Below, one piece after another: positions 48,301 through 52,710 of a stretch of 64,000 nt of DNA. The stretch lies in contig CM048557.1 in NCBI GenBank assembly GCA_026413225.1, forward strand, positions 68,438,987-68,502,986, given 5' to 3'. A program made the position numbers and the translations under genes. The DNA is from Otis tarda. Its lineage: Eukaryota; Chordata; Aves; Otidiformes; Otididae. The notes under the pieces are model-generated. The model was not told the origin of the DNA. It saw nothing but the letters and a program-made list of their open reading frames with translations, and searched no databases. Numbering within the stretch: the stretch's first letter is position 1; each line of letters opens with the position of its first letter.

Positions 48301-51225
48301 TTCTGCTGCTGTGGCCATAAATTTAAAAGGCAGTGCCAGAAAAGGGAAAACTATTAACACGGTTGTTTCTTGGATAACATTCCAAGTTTTTCTTTTGTCT
48401 CCAATTACTAGACTGAAGTAGATTTTATAACACTTGAAGTCAGCAAAGCACCTCTTTAAGGCCTATGATTTTTCTAGGTGGGAGCCATGAACCATTTCAG
48501 CTGTTTGCTTTCAAAGATCTTTTTCCTTTCTAATGACCTTAAAGCTGGCTTCTCCCATTAAACATGAAATAATATTAAGTTAGATAGAACATGCTCAAAT
48601 ACCTTTATGCCAAAAAAACAGGAATCACAGGTATTGAGACCACTATAATGCTTAGTTTCCACTTAACTACTCACTCAAGGTTCCTGCAGCCACTATGAAG
48701 TGTAGTAGTCAGCCATGCTCTTCAATTCCAATCAAATTACAAAAATTAGCTCAAGATAACTTGGCTAGAAAGTCCCCTGCAAGTTCTGCTTAATCTGAAA
48801 AAATATCCAGTCCAGCAATGCTGTAAAACTGCTTTCTATATGACTCAAATGTCACTTTTTGTTTTTCTTTTTTTTTTCCCTTTTCCCCACAAGCTAAGTG
48901 ATTATATAACCTTATCTATAGATGTAAGGCATTTCTGGTGTTACAACAAATAAAATGTGGAGTGGGATTCAGTCACTCCCCTAAGGGGATCTTTCTAAAG
49001 CGGTGTAGAGGAAGCGTTCCTCCCCCAGTTTTTCATTTATTGTCCCCGACATGTGTCAAGGTACTTTGGGTTTGAAGGTATTTCATTTTGGAGAGAAGGT
49101 CAGTGCTTTCTCACCATTAAGCTTCTCAGGTGACTTCCTAGAACTGGAGTAACCAGCTAGCAATAAACTAAAGAATCCCTTTCCCTGCAGTCAGTGACAA
49201 GCTTCTTTGTAGTTCCTGGTGTTTCTAATTTTTTTTTCTAATTTATTTGGGAAAATTTCACTCAACTGTTGGTGTAACGGGCACTCTCATGACACTGAGT
49301 TCCTATGCTTTTAGTTAAACTGTCTGTTCCCTCACTGAAAAAAAGAACAAAAGCCTTTTAGAGTTACTATTTGGAAATATTAGTTACCAATAACTAATCT
49401 AAAAAACTGTAAAAAATCAAATTTGGGATAATAGCATCCTACTTTTTTAGGATATTACTAAATTTCAAGGGGTCTTTGGCATGGGAGAGTTATGCTATCA
49501 AACTAACATGCCCCTATAACTTCACCTTTTTGTTTGTTTGTTTTCTAAAATCATTAAGATTTTGATTGGTATTTTGTTTCCCACATTCAACAGAAATATG
49601 GCGGCACCTAAGAACCAGAAAAGGAAACTATCCAGATCTGACTATCACAGTCCAGACAAAAACTTAGACTTTTATATCAATTCTCCCTAGATCTGGTAAT
49701 CCCATGTCTAACTTAGACTTGGAAAACTAGTTCAATGCTGTGAGTGTCCTTTAAATGTTGCCATAATATTTTGCTTCCATTAATAGTTTATTAACTTAGT
49801 CAGCTCTTTAAAATAGGCTCAAATGTAGAGTGCCAGTAATTTTTTTTTTTTTTAAGCATAAACTGAAAAAAAAAAAAAAGGAGGCTGGTGAATGTGAACT
49901 AGTTTTTGTTAACTGATTCTCACATCAATGTTGCTTTCCAGGGGGGTCATGAGCAGCTTCTAAAAATGATGGAAGAACGTATGATGGATGTTGAACAGAA
50001 ACTAAGGCTTGTGAAGAGGCTTCTCCAAGATAAAGTGAATCAGCTGAAGGAACAAGTAAGCATTCTTCCTCTCTTCCTCAAATTCTTCCTCAAATCATCC
50101 CATTACTTCTGTAAACAACTAAGCGGGCAAAAGCTGCCAAGCCATTCTTGCTTAGGATAAAGTTAAAGGTGCTTTCCTTTTTCTTTAAATGCTTCTGAGC
50201 AAAAGTGCAGCATGTTTGCCCAAAACGTCCTAAAACTCCAAATTGGGTACTGAATCCACCACTCATGAATTTCCTAAAAGCTATGCTTGTTTGGTATGCT
50301 GATGCACTTAAAGTCAGGAAACAAATATCATATTCTGGCCAAGTATCTTAACTGGAAAAGTTGCTTAGAAAAGGAGGAAAAATAATTTTCTGAAGTGTAT
50401 AGACAGGATTACTGTACGATTATTGATTTCTTGACGCCCCCTGTCCCAACACGCCCTTTGCTTGACATGGTTTTGGGGTTTTTCTTCTTGCCCTGGTCTC
50501 AGAAGTCCTCAACAGTGTAGGAGAAAGTGACTTTTGAACACTTGGGCGTGACATCATAACAACATCTGTTTTCTACTGAGGTACAGTCTCTTCTTTCACA
50601 TTTAAGGAAGGTGGTAGTTTTATAGGAGGAGCTGGTGGTCCAAACCTTGGAGGAAGTATCTCTCTGGGATCATGGGGCTGGTGGATCCTCTGGTGAACTA
50701 GACTTATCCTTAGAGGACCAACGCTGTAAAGCAGTACTCATCGAACAAGATTCATTTGAAGCCCTCTGTCATCTGCCTGATCTCCTTACAAAGTCTTTCC
50801 AGTTTCAAAATATTCACAGTATCTATAACAACTCCACAAACACACAGGTTCTTAACAAAGAAAAATAAGACGAATGGCTGGGTTGTCTTCCTTTCATATT
50901 TGAGTTACGATAAACACATCCACCTACTTTTCCAGCACCGTTCTTGCTTTTAATTATTTTTTATTTTTATTTTGCTTTTAAATTGCTGAGTAATTATGTT
51001 CTATTTACAATTCAGCTTTCCAAGAACACTAAAGCAGATGCAATGGTCAAGGATCTCTATGTTGAGAATGCACAACTGCTGAAGGCTTTGGAGATGACAG
51101 AACAGCGGCAGAAAACTGCTGAGAGGAAAAACTATTTACTGGAAGAAAAAATTGCCAACCTCAATAGAATAGTAAAGAACCTGGCATCCCCATCATTTAA
51201 TTCAGCATCTGAGATAAGGTTATAG
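155..51225 (+). CDS. NIN: NIN (ninein), full coding span in 29 exons
   Basis: Ninein is a centrosomal scaffold. In vertebrates it sits at the subdistal appendages of the mother centriole, docks gamma-tubulin complexes and anchors microtubule minus ends. The predicted protein starts [16 protein letters not shown] and ends in a coiled coil followed by a short polar tail. The 29 exons listed separately join in phase with GT-AG boundaries throughout and sum to 6369 nt (2122 residues plus stop), against about 2090 in human. Residues 1-350 contain EF-hand-like units, with loops near 21-32, 195-206, 232-243 and 330-341. From about residue 370 to 2110 the chain is almost continuous heptad coiled coil. 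Identification rests on near-identity to ninein as I remember it, for example the blocks [24 protein letters not shown] and [16 protein letters not shown]. The paralogue NINL is a worse fit. The frame is intact, with no frameshift or internal stop. The promoter and 5' exon(s) lie left of the window. Confidence 0.97.
338..4641 (+). other. NIN intron 1 (GC-rich, no gene recognised)
   Basis: About 4.3 kb of GC-rich intron with many long spurious open frames on both strands, none resembling a protein I know. It contains poly-T runs near 2003-2020 and 3355-3373, an (AAT)n microsatellite at 4369-4385, and a 3' polypyrimidine tract at 4617-4635 feeding the exon 2 acceptor. No transposon was recognised. 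Confidence 0.6.
4369..4385. repeat. (AAT)n microsatellite
   Basis: About five to six uninterrupted AAT units in intron 1. Confidence 0.8.
4642..4723 (+). CDS. NIN: NIN exon 2
   Basis: Codes for [18 protein letters not shown]... and completes the first EF-hand pair (residues 62-88). The acceptor CTCCTCAG follows a long T run and the donor is CAG|GTAAAT. It leaves one base (G) that joins AT of exon 3 to form Asp. Confidence 0.95.
6743..6764. repeat. (TTTA)n microsatellite
   Basis: About five tandem TTTA units in NIN intron 2. Confidence 0.8.
7374..7438. repeat. T/G low-complexity tract
   Basis: 65 bases of T runs broken by single or double G, in the form of (TTTTG)n and (TTTGG)n. It accounts for the Phe/Val/Trp-rich and Lys/Asn-rich open frames there. 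Confidence 0.8.
7582..7624. repeat. Two-copy 22-bp tandem repeat
   Basis: Two adjacent units, 7582-7603 and 7604-7624, both read GGTAT(A/G)AAACCAGTCCCACCA. They differ by one substitution and one trailing base. Confidence 0.75.
11002..11019. repeat. Short inverted repeat with paired TAAT cores
   Basis: CACTAAT and its exact complement ATTAGTG flank a 4-nt spacer (GAAG). It sits 270 bp upstream of NIN exon 3 in a stretch with further TAATTA-type motifs. A homeodomain-type site is possible but unproven. Confidence 0.4.
11291..11460 (+). CDS. NIN: NIN exon 3
   Basis: Codes for residues 89-145, with the highly basic, strongly conserved block [20 protein letters not shown] followed by an acidic linker ([12 protein letters not shown]). 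The acceptor is TTTCACAG and the donor GAG|GTGAGC, phase 0. The segment links the first EF-hand pair to the second and is not coiled coil. Confidence 0.95.
11957..11986. repeat. Two-copy 15-bp direct repeat
   Basis: GCGATCCAAATTAGT occurs twice back to back in intron 3. Confidence 0.8.
12331..12390. repeat. A-rich low-complexity tract
   Basis: 60 bases of A runs interrupted by CC or C. No retrotransposon body was recognised beside it. Confidence 0.75.
13346..13599 (+). mobile_element. CR1 LINE 3' end, subfamily A
   Basis: Sense-oriented CR1 tail with the hallmark segments CCCAGAGAGGTGGTGGATGC, GCAGGGGGGTTGGACTAGAT and the terminal CCATTCTATGATTCTA repeat unit. It is 5'-truncated and non-functional. 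It differs from the tail at 23126-23380 by only about five positions over 254 bases. Confidence 0.93.
15910..15949 (+). CDS. NIN: NIN exon 4 (40-nt microexon-like)
   Basis: Short exon for [13 protein letters not shown] (residues 146-158), an acidic linker matching human [14 protein letters not shown]. The acceptor is TCCCCAG and the donor GAGG|GTAAGA. One base is carried into the next codon (Gly). Confidence 0.93.
16461..16796 (+). mobile_element. CR1 LINE internal ORF2 fragment
   Basis: Starts at GAGAAGCTCAACATGAGC and runs through the segments encoding the end of the CR1 reverse-transcriptase ORF (CTGGGCTGCA..., GGAGAAGAGGAGGCT). It contains stop codons and is truncated at both ends, so it is a dead copy. 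Confidence 0.88.
17210..17558 (-). mobile_element. CR1 LINE 3' end, antisense, next to NIN exon 5
   Basis: On the minus strand it encodes the C-terminal CR1 ORF2 motif ([16 protein letters not shown] to [21 protein letters not shown]) followed by the CR1 tail. This is an older, more divergent subfamily than those at 13346 and 22838. Its end lies about 75 bp before the exon 5 acceptor. Confidence 0.92.
17633..17823 (+). CDS. NIN: NIN exon 5
   Basis: Residues 159-222 ([16 protein letters not shown]... to ...[11 protein letters not shown]). It carries a degenerate EF-hand around residues 182-217. The loop [12 protein letters not shown] has Gly at position 6 but no acidic residue at 1 or 12, so calcium binding is unlikely. 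The acceptor is TTTCCAG and the donor GAG|GTGAGT, phase 0. Confidence 0.96.
17824..19001 (+). other. NIN intron 5
   Basis: 1.2 kb with A-rich (18416-18445) and T-rich (18876-18900) tracts. No transposon or gene was recognised. Confidence 0.6.
19002..19148 (+). CDS. NIN: NIN exon 6 (EF-hand and former P-loop)
   Basis: Residues 223-271. The EF-hand-like segment is [19 protein letters not shown]. At residues 245-252 the chain reads GLFKNGKP. In human the same residues read GLFKNGKS, a predicted GTP-binding P-loop (GxxxxGK[S/T]), so the final Ser is Pro here. The block [18 protein letters not shown] is conserved. The acceptor is CTTGCAG and the donor CAG|GTGAGA, phase 0. Confidence 0.96.
19149..19876 (+). 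other. NIN intron 6
   Basis: 0.7 kb, moderately GC-rich, with one short A-rich tract at 19455-19482. Nothing else was recognised. Confidence 0.6.
19877..20044 (+). CDS. NIN: NIN exon 7
   Basis: Residues 272-327 ([20 protein letters not shown]... to ...[10 protein letters not shown]). A Ser/Thr-rich linker leads into the last EF-hand pair ([11 protein letters not shown]). The acceptor is CTCGGCAG and the donor AAG|GTAACA, phase 0. The codons are distinctly GC-rich compared with the later exons. Confidence 0.96.
20045..21513 (+). other. NIN intron 7
   Basis: 1.5 kb with one sense CR1 tail at 20885-21062. Nothing else was recognised. Confidence 0.6.
20885..21062 (+). mobile_element. CR1 LINE 3' end, subfamily B
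   Basis: Sense CR1 tail with CCCAGGTTGCCCAGAGAGG, the diagnostic GGCCAGGTTGGCCGGGGCT and the terminal CATTCTGTGATTCTATGA. It is 5'-truncated. Confidence 0.92.
21514..21650 (+). CDS. NIN: NIN exon 8 (canonical EF-hand loop)
   Basis: Residues 328-373. It contains the best EF-hand loop of the protein, D330[11 protein letters not shown]341, with Asp/Ser/Asp at positions 1, 3 and 5, Gly at 6, Val at 8 and Glu at 12. It is therefore the most plausible calcium site. The conserved helix [20 protein letters not shown] follows. The acceptor is TTTTGCAG and the donor CT|GTAAGT, phase 2. Confidence 0.96.
22206..22343 (-). mobile_element. CR1 LINE 3' end, antisense
   Basis: Begins with the complement of the CR1 terminal repeat (CATAGAATCATAGAACGG) and continues through GGACATCTCCAACCAGATC. 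It is truncated after about 138 bases. Confidence 0.88.
22556..22583 (-). mobile_element. CR1 terminal remnant, antisense
   Basis: Only about 28 bases, TCATAGAATCGTAGAATAG plus TTTGGGTT, the complement of the extreme CR1 3' end. Confidence 0.55.
22838..23391 (+). mobile_element. CR1 LINE, longest copy (subfamily A)
   Basis: About 550 bases of the ORF2 end plus the 3' tail. The minimal open frame 23002-23301 encodes the CR1 ORF2 C-terminus ([20 protein letters not shown] to [17 protein letters not shown]). A TAG in CTCTCCTAGGAGG interrupts the frame upstream. A 20-bp tandem duplication (22841-22860 and 22861-22880) lies at its 5' end. It is truncated and inactive. Confidence 0.94.
23510..23650 (+). 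CDS. NIN: NIN exon 9 (start of the coiled coil)
   Basis: Residues 373-420, [20 protein letters not shown] to ERRNEYNLR, nearly identical to human. Heptads begin here. The acceptor is TTCCCTAG and the donor AG|GTACGG, phase 2. Confidence 0.96.
23828..24002 (+). CDS. NIN: NIN exon 10
   Basis: Residues 420-478, [20 protein letters not shown] to [12 protein letters not shown]. Pure coiled coil. The acceptor is CCTTCGCAG and the donor AAG|GTACGG, phase 0. It is separated from exon 9 by only 177 bases of intron. Confidence 0.96.
24003..24763 (+). other. NIN intron 10
   Basis: 0.76 kb with several T runs (24437-24452, 24471-24482, 24511-24520). No gene or recognisable transposon. Confidence 0.6.
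24764..24874 (+). CDS. NIN: NIN exon 11
   Basis: Residues 479-515, [20 protein letters not shown] to NLENVLAEK. Coiled coil. The acceptor is GGTCCAG and the donor AAG|GTAAAT. Both junctions are phase 0. Confidence 0.96.
24875..25190 (+). other. NIN intron 11
   Basis: 316 bases with an AT-rich stretch at 25013-25075. Nothing recognised. Confidence 0.6.
25191..25280 (+). CDS. NIN: NIN exon 12
   Basis: Residues 516-545, [20 protein letters not shown] to YERQCR. It matches human closely, with FGDLDPSS forming a short non-coil break. The acceptor is GTTTCAG and the donor AGG|GTAAGT. Both junctions are phase 0. Confidence 0.96.
25281..26638 (+). other. NIN intron 12
   Basis: 1.36 kb with an antisense CR1 tail at 26318-26534, about 105 bases before the exon 13 acceptor. 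Nothing else recognised. Confidence 0.6.
26318..26534 (-). mobile_element. CR1 LINE 3' end, antisense (subfamily B)
   Basis: Complement of the CR1 tail (CATAGAACCATAGAATCACA to CTGGGCAACCTGGGCCAGTG). It carries the subfamily-B GCCCCGGCCAACCTGGCC segment. Confidence 0.92.
26639..26792 (+). CDS. NIN: NIN exon 13
   Basis: Residues 546-597, [20 protein letters not shown] to GNSAIEPDQ. The coiled coil gives way to a polar linker ([20 protein letters not shown]). The acceptor is GACTCTCAG. The donor CAAG|GTAAAG is phase 1. Confidence 0.96.
26793..27105 (+). other. NIN intron 13
   Basis: 313 bases, AT-rich, with a short TG run at 26988-26999. Nothing recognised. Confidence 0.6.
27106..27227 (+). 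CDS. NIN: NIN exon 14
   Basis: Residues 597-637, [20 protein letters not shown] to [11 protein letters not shown]. The motif [11 protein letters not shown] is nearly invariant between ninein orthologues. The acceptor is TTTTACAG and the donor ACA|GTAAGC, phase 0. Confidence 0.95.
27228..28443 (+). other. NIN intron 14
   Basis: 1.2 kb with an A/C-rich tract at 28009-28056. No transposon or gene recognised. Confidence 0.55.
28444..28970 (+). CDS. NIN: NIN exon 15
   Basis: Residues 638-813, [20 protein letters not shown] to HEHEREEER. 527 nt of highly charged coiled coil, rich in Glu and Lys. The acceptor is TTTTTTTAG. The exon begins GTGAGC, itself donor-like. The donor AG|GTGAGT is phase 2, the same phase as the donors of exons 16 and 17. 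Confidence 0.95.
28971..29698 (+). other. NIN intron 15 (before the cassette exon)
   Basis: 0.73 kb. No repeat or gene recognised. The exon 16 acceptor AACCACGTTTAG has a weak, short pyrimidine tract, which suits an optional exon. Confidence 0.6.
29699..31774 (+). CDS. NIN: NIN exon 16, giant phase-symmetric cassette exon
   Basis: A single 2076-nt exon (692 codons, residues 813-1505) with phase 2 at both ends, so skipping it leaves the frame intact (about 1430 residues). It corresponds by position and by sequence ([36 protein letters not shown]) to human NIN exon 18, which is alternatively used. In mammals this region contributes to centrosomal targeting. The first 300 or so codons are continuous coiled coil. 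Around 30590-30800 lies an acidic, Pro/Ser-containing break ([29 protein letters not shown]), followed by a second coil from about 31080 that diverges more from the mammalian sequence as I recall it. The acceptor is CGTTTAG and the donor CTGAG|GTAACG. Confidence 0.95.
31775..32936 (+). other. NIN intron 16 (after the cassette exon)
   Basis: 1.16 kb. No repeat or gene recognised. From about here onward the introns become AT-rich. Confidence 0.6.
32937..33062 (+). CDS. NIN: NIN exon 17
   Basis: Residues 1505-1547, [20 protein letters not shown] to GSREEM, joining phase 2 to either exon 15 or exon 16. It matches human YESEKLQEENSILRNEITTL. The acceptor is GCCGCAG and the donor CG|GTAAGA. Confidence 0.95.
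33063..33698 (+). other. NIN intron 17
   Basis: 0.64 kb without recognisable elements. Confidence 0.6.
33699..33768 (+). CDS. NIN: NIN exon 18
   Basis: 70 nt, residues 1547-1570, [20 protein letters not shown] to KKQ. The acceptor is TTCCTTAG and the donor CAG|GTAGCT (a weaker donor), phase 0. Confidence 0.94.
33769..34640 (+). other. NIN intron 18
   Basis: 0.87 kb without recognisable elements. Confidence 0.6.
34641..34856 (+). CDS. NIN: NIN exon 19
   Basis: Residues 1571-1642, [20 protein letters not shown] to EELENSKVK. Leucine-zipper-like coiled coil. The acceptor is CAATGCAG and the donor AAG|GTATGG. Both junctions are phase 0. Confidence 0.95.
34857..35245 (+). other. NIN intron 19
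   Basis: 389 bases without recognisable elements. Confidence 0.6.
35246..35359 (+). CDS. NIN: NIN exon 20
   Basis: Residues 1643-1680, [20 protein letters not shown] to LEKTEQ. Coiled coil. The acceptor is TTTTTGCAG and the donor CAG|GTACGG. Both junctions are phase 0. Confidence 0.95.
35360..36422 (+). other. NIN intron 20
   Basis: 1.06 kb, AT-rich, nothing recognised. Confidence 0.6.
36423..36545 (+). CDS. NIN: NIN exon 21
   Basis: Residues 1681-1721, [20 protein letters not shown] to NRCIDK. CPDLSD is conserved with human. The acceptor is TTTCCACAG and the donor AAG|GTAAGG. Both junctions are phase 0. Confidence 0.95.
36546..37069 (+). other. NIN intron 21
   Basis: 0.52 kb without recognisable elements. 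Confidence 0.6.
37070..37183 (+). CDS. NIN: NIN exon 22
   Basis: Residues 1722-1759, [20 protein letters not shown] to TVSQEK. The acceptor is TTGTTTCAG and the donor AAG|GTATAA. Both junctions are phase 0. Confidence 0.94.
37184..37906 (+). other. NIN intron 22
   Basis: 0.72 kb without recognisable elements. Confidence 0.6.
37907..38053 (+). CDS. NIN: NIN exon 23
   Basis: Residues 1760-1808, [20 protein letters not shown] to QLQNASEK. The block [15 protein letters not shown] is identical to human. The acceptor is CGTTACAG and the donor AAG|GTAACG. Both junctions are phase 0. Confidence 0.95.
38054..39297 (+). other. NIN intron 23
   Basis: 1.24 kb, AT-rich, with a CR1 tail at 38258-38388 and an A run just after it. 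Confidence 0.6.
38258..38388 (+). mobile_element. CR1 LINE 3' end, subfamily B
   Basis: Sense tail starting at GTTCAAGGCCAGGTTGGCC and ending ACCATTCTGTGATTCTATAA, followed by an A-rich run. Severely 5'-truncated. Confidence 0.92.
39298..39477 (+). CDS. NIN: NIN exon 24
   Basis: Residues 1809-1868, [20 protein letters not shown] to [10 protein letters not shown] short non-coil entry (AVPSSGLQ) leads into a coil with a run of four Gln ([15 protein letters not shown]). The acceptor GTCTTAAG is non-standard at -3 (A) but is supported by phase and homology. The donor is AAG|GTAACC. Confidence 0.93.
39478..40018 (+). other. NIN intron 24
   Basis: 0.54 kb without recognisable elements. Confidence 0.6.
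40019..40168 (+). CDS. NIN: NIN exon 25
   Basis: Residues 1869-1918, [20 protein letters not shown] to [24 protein letters not shown] is conserved. The acceptor is CTCTTTAG and the donor AAG|GTGAGT. Both junctions are phase 0. Confidence 0.95.
40169..40701 (+). other. NIN intron 25
   Basis: 0.53 kb without recognisable elements. Confidence 0.6.
40702..40800 (+). CDS. NIN: NIN exon 26
   Basis: Residues 1919-1951, [20 protein letters not shown] to DDQLME. The acceptor is CTTTAATAG and the donor GAG|GTACTT. Both junctions are phase 0. Confidence 0.95.
40801..44145 (+). other. NIN intron 26
   Basis: 3.3 kb, AT-rich. Homopolymer tracts lie at 42118-42130 and 42776-42788. No gene, recognisable transposon or further exon-like frame was found. 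Confidence 0.6.
44146..44337 (+). CDS. NIN: NIN exon 27
   Basis: Residues 1952-2015, [20 protein letters not shown] to ATNMQQ. The conserved block is [20 protein letters not shown]. This is the last exon shared by the two predicted C-termini. Its CAG|GTAAAG donor (phase 0) can join either the alternative last exon at 47289 or exon 28 at 49942. Confidence 0.95.
44338..47288 (+). other. NIN intron 27, first part
   Basis: 2.95 kb, AT-rich, no repeat recognised. The final 140 bases contain a TGCATG at 47151-47156 and a long T/G/C-rich stretch (47160-47225) before the acceptor of the alternative exon. Confidence 0.55.
47289..47800 (+). CDS. NIN: NIN alternative last exon (coding 47289-47351, then 3' UTR)
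   Basis: The acceptor TTCTTTCTCTAG is strong. Read in phase 0 from exon 27, it gives a 20-residue tail beginning ALLPEQRAV and ending RRIGHL, then TGA at 47349-47351. The protein would be about 2035 residues. I saw no suitable nearby donor, and AATAAA at 47774-47779 is followed by a GT/T-rich stretch, so it behaves as a terminal exon. Mammalian ninein has isoforms with a different short C-terminus. I believe this tail matches one of them but cannot confirm it here. It would lose the last coil ([11 protein letters not shown] to NLASPS). A TGCATG lies inside the coding part at 47314-47319. The end is approximate. Confidence 0.75.
47774..47779 (+). promoter_or_regulatory. NIN: Polyadenylation signal AATAAA of the alternative NIN end
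   Basis: Canonical hexamer, followed within 25-40 bases by TGTCTCTTGTCTT, a typical downstream element. Cleavage is probably near 47795. Confidence 0.65.
47801..49941 (+). other. NIN intron 27, second part
   Basis: 2.1 kb, AT-rich, with one CR1 tail at 47966-48267 and A/T homopolymers at 49841-49879. Nothing else recognised. Confidence 0.6.
47966..48267 (+). mobile_element. CR1 LINE 3' end, subfamily B (longest of the type)
   Basis: Sense copy including GACTCTTCAGCAGGGCCTG, the segment encoding the ORF2 C-terminus ([19 protein letters not shown]) and the terminal CATCCTGTGATTCTATGA. It lies about 170 bases after the alternative NIN polyadenylation site. Confidence 0.93.
49942..50055 (+). 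CDS. NIN: NIN exon 28
   Basis: Residues 2016-2053, [20 protein letters not shown] to QLKEQ. The distal coil of the long isoform. The acceptor is CTTTCCAG and the donor CAA|GTAAGC. Both junctions are phase 0. Confidence 0.95.
50056..51015 (+). other. NIN intron 28
   Basis: 0.96 kb without recognisable elements. AT-rich pyrimidine stretch at 50944-50985. Confidence 0.6.
51016..51225 (+). CDS. NIN: NIN exon 29, end of the long isoform
   Basis: Residues 2054-2122, [20 protein letters not shown] to SASEIRL, stop TAG at 51223-51225. [23 protein letters not shown] is essentially invariant in vertebrate ninein and its paralogue has a similar block. The final 15 residues ([12 protein letters not shown]) are a polar, variable tail. 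The acceptor is CAATTCAG. Confidence 0.97.
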   Translation, partial: LSKNTKADAMVKDLYVENAQLLKALEMTEQRQKTAERKNYLLEEKIANLNRIVKNLASPSFNSASEIRL

Positions 51226-52704
51226 CAAAGCCATCAGGTCTGCCACAGTCCCATGCACTTTACTGAAATATTAATATTTCAGCTTTTCACTGTGTTGCCT
51301 TTTTGTATTGATGAATTTTAGTTAAGAGATGTCTCCAAGGAGAGGACACAGCTAAATCCCAAACCAGACACTGCCACAACTTTTCTTTCCAAACTGTTTT
51401 TCTGCTAAGTTTTGCCTGAAAGTAATCTTCACTATGTAAAAAAGGACATATGTTTTTCTAGGTTAACTTATTTTGATACTTTGGTTTTAATTTAAAATAT
51501 AAATTCTGCATTTACTGTACAGAATTGATTATTCCTATCTAGATTGAAACCAAAGTCTAAATGGAAACTTCTGTTACTGATTCAAAACTTTAAAATAGTT
51601 TTGGCTTTCTCAAATACTTCATGGTCCAAACCTAGTAATATTGATGGGGCAGTCAACACTGTCAGTACAATTGGTGTTGTACTGGTGTTGAAAGCAAGGC
51701 CGTTGATACGGTCTGTGTCCTACAAACTGATTCTGGTTTCTGTAAAGCAATATGCTCCGCCTTATGCATTCTGGGTTAGTCTTCATGGCTGTTTCTCTGC
51801 AGAGCTCAGAAAAAAAAAAAAATTCTTAAAAATATGTAAATAGACTACTGCCTCCAACTAACCGTAACAGTATTTCATCTGAAGAATTTTCCCAGCTGGC
51901 AAATGAAGACTACTATGGGTTGTTTGGTTTTTTTAGCTGTGCTGCCAGATGACTTAAAAATTATAGAGGCCTTAATTTTGGAAATAAGTTATACTAAACA
52001 AAGGAAGAGTCACTAAGCAGAAGTGAAGATGTGAGGTTTGTTTATAGAATTTTTAAATTCAGTAAAGCAGTAGAGTATGTTTATTAAACAACTGGCAGAA
52101 GAATGAAGAGGGGGACTTGAGTGATTTCTTCAGTGAACTCGTGTCATTAGGCCTCACAAACGGACCTTTGTCATTAACGCAGTGTTTGTTTTGACCTGAG
52201 CGATAATTTGGAAAGGCTTGTCCTTTGTAGTAGGCCCTAGTACAGAATCTAAGTTTGTCATTCATTGTGAAGAAACATATTCAATGTGAATATGAAGAAC
52301 TCAGGGAGTAACAGCCTGAATTAGCTTCCTTCACCATTATAAATGTGGATGTTCATGTCAATAGATGGAGATAAATGCGCATTAGGAAAAGCAGGATAAA
52401 CCAAGTTGTATTTGGAGGAGTATTACTTAGTGCTCCTAGGCCAGCACGCAGAAGCGCTGTGATCATGAAGACCGAAGAGCACCAAGGTTTGTAAGCACAG
52501 CTGATAGATCTTGTTTGATCCGCGGATGAGGCTGGGGAAATGCAAGTTTTCTGGGAACGCCTTCAAAACCGAGACGGGTCTGACACAGAAGCAGCTGAGT
52601 AAGAGCTTGCGTGCTGAAATGCTTGTATAGAACCTGCAAATAGTCTTCATGCCCTGCAAATGCCTTGCCTCCACCAGACCAGTGAGACACGCTTAAACAA
52701 TGTA

Positions 52705-52710
52705 AATAAA
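52705..52710 (+). promoter_or_regulatory. NIN: Candidate polyadenylation signal of long NIN mRNA
   Basis: AATAAA about 1.48 kb after the stop codon. The downstream sequence is not strikingly GT-rich, which lowers confidence. Confidence 0.35.

Noticed and set aside
1..51225. Identity as the paralogue NINL rather than NIN
   Set aside because: The N-terminal exons, the [16 protein letters not shown] block, the giant cassette exon and the SAV1 neighbour all fit NIN. NINL lacks these matches.
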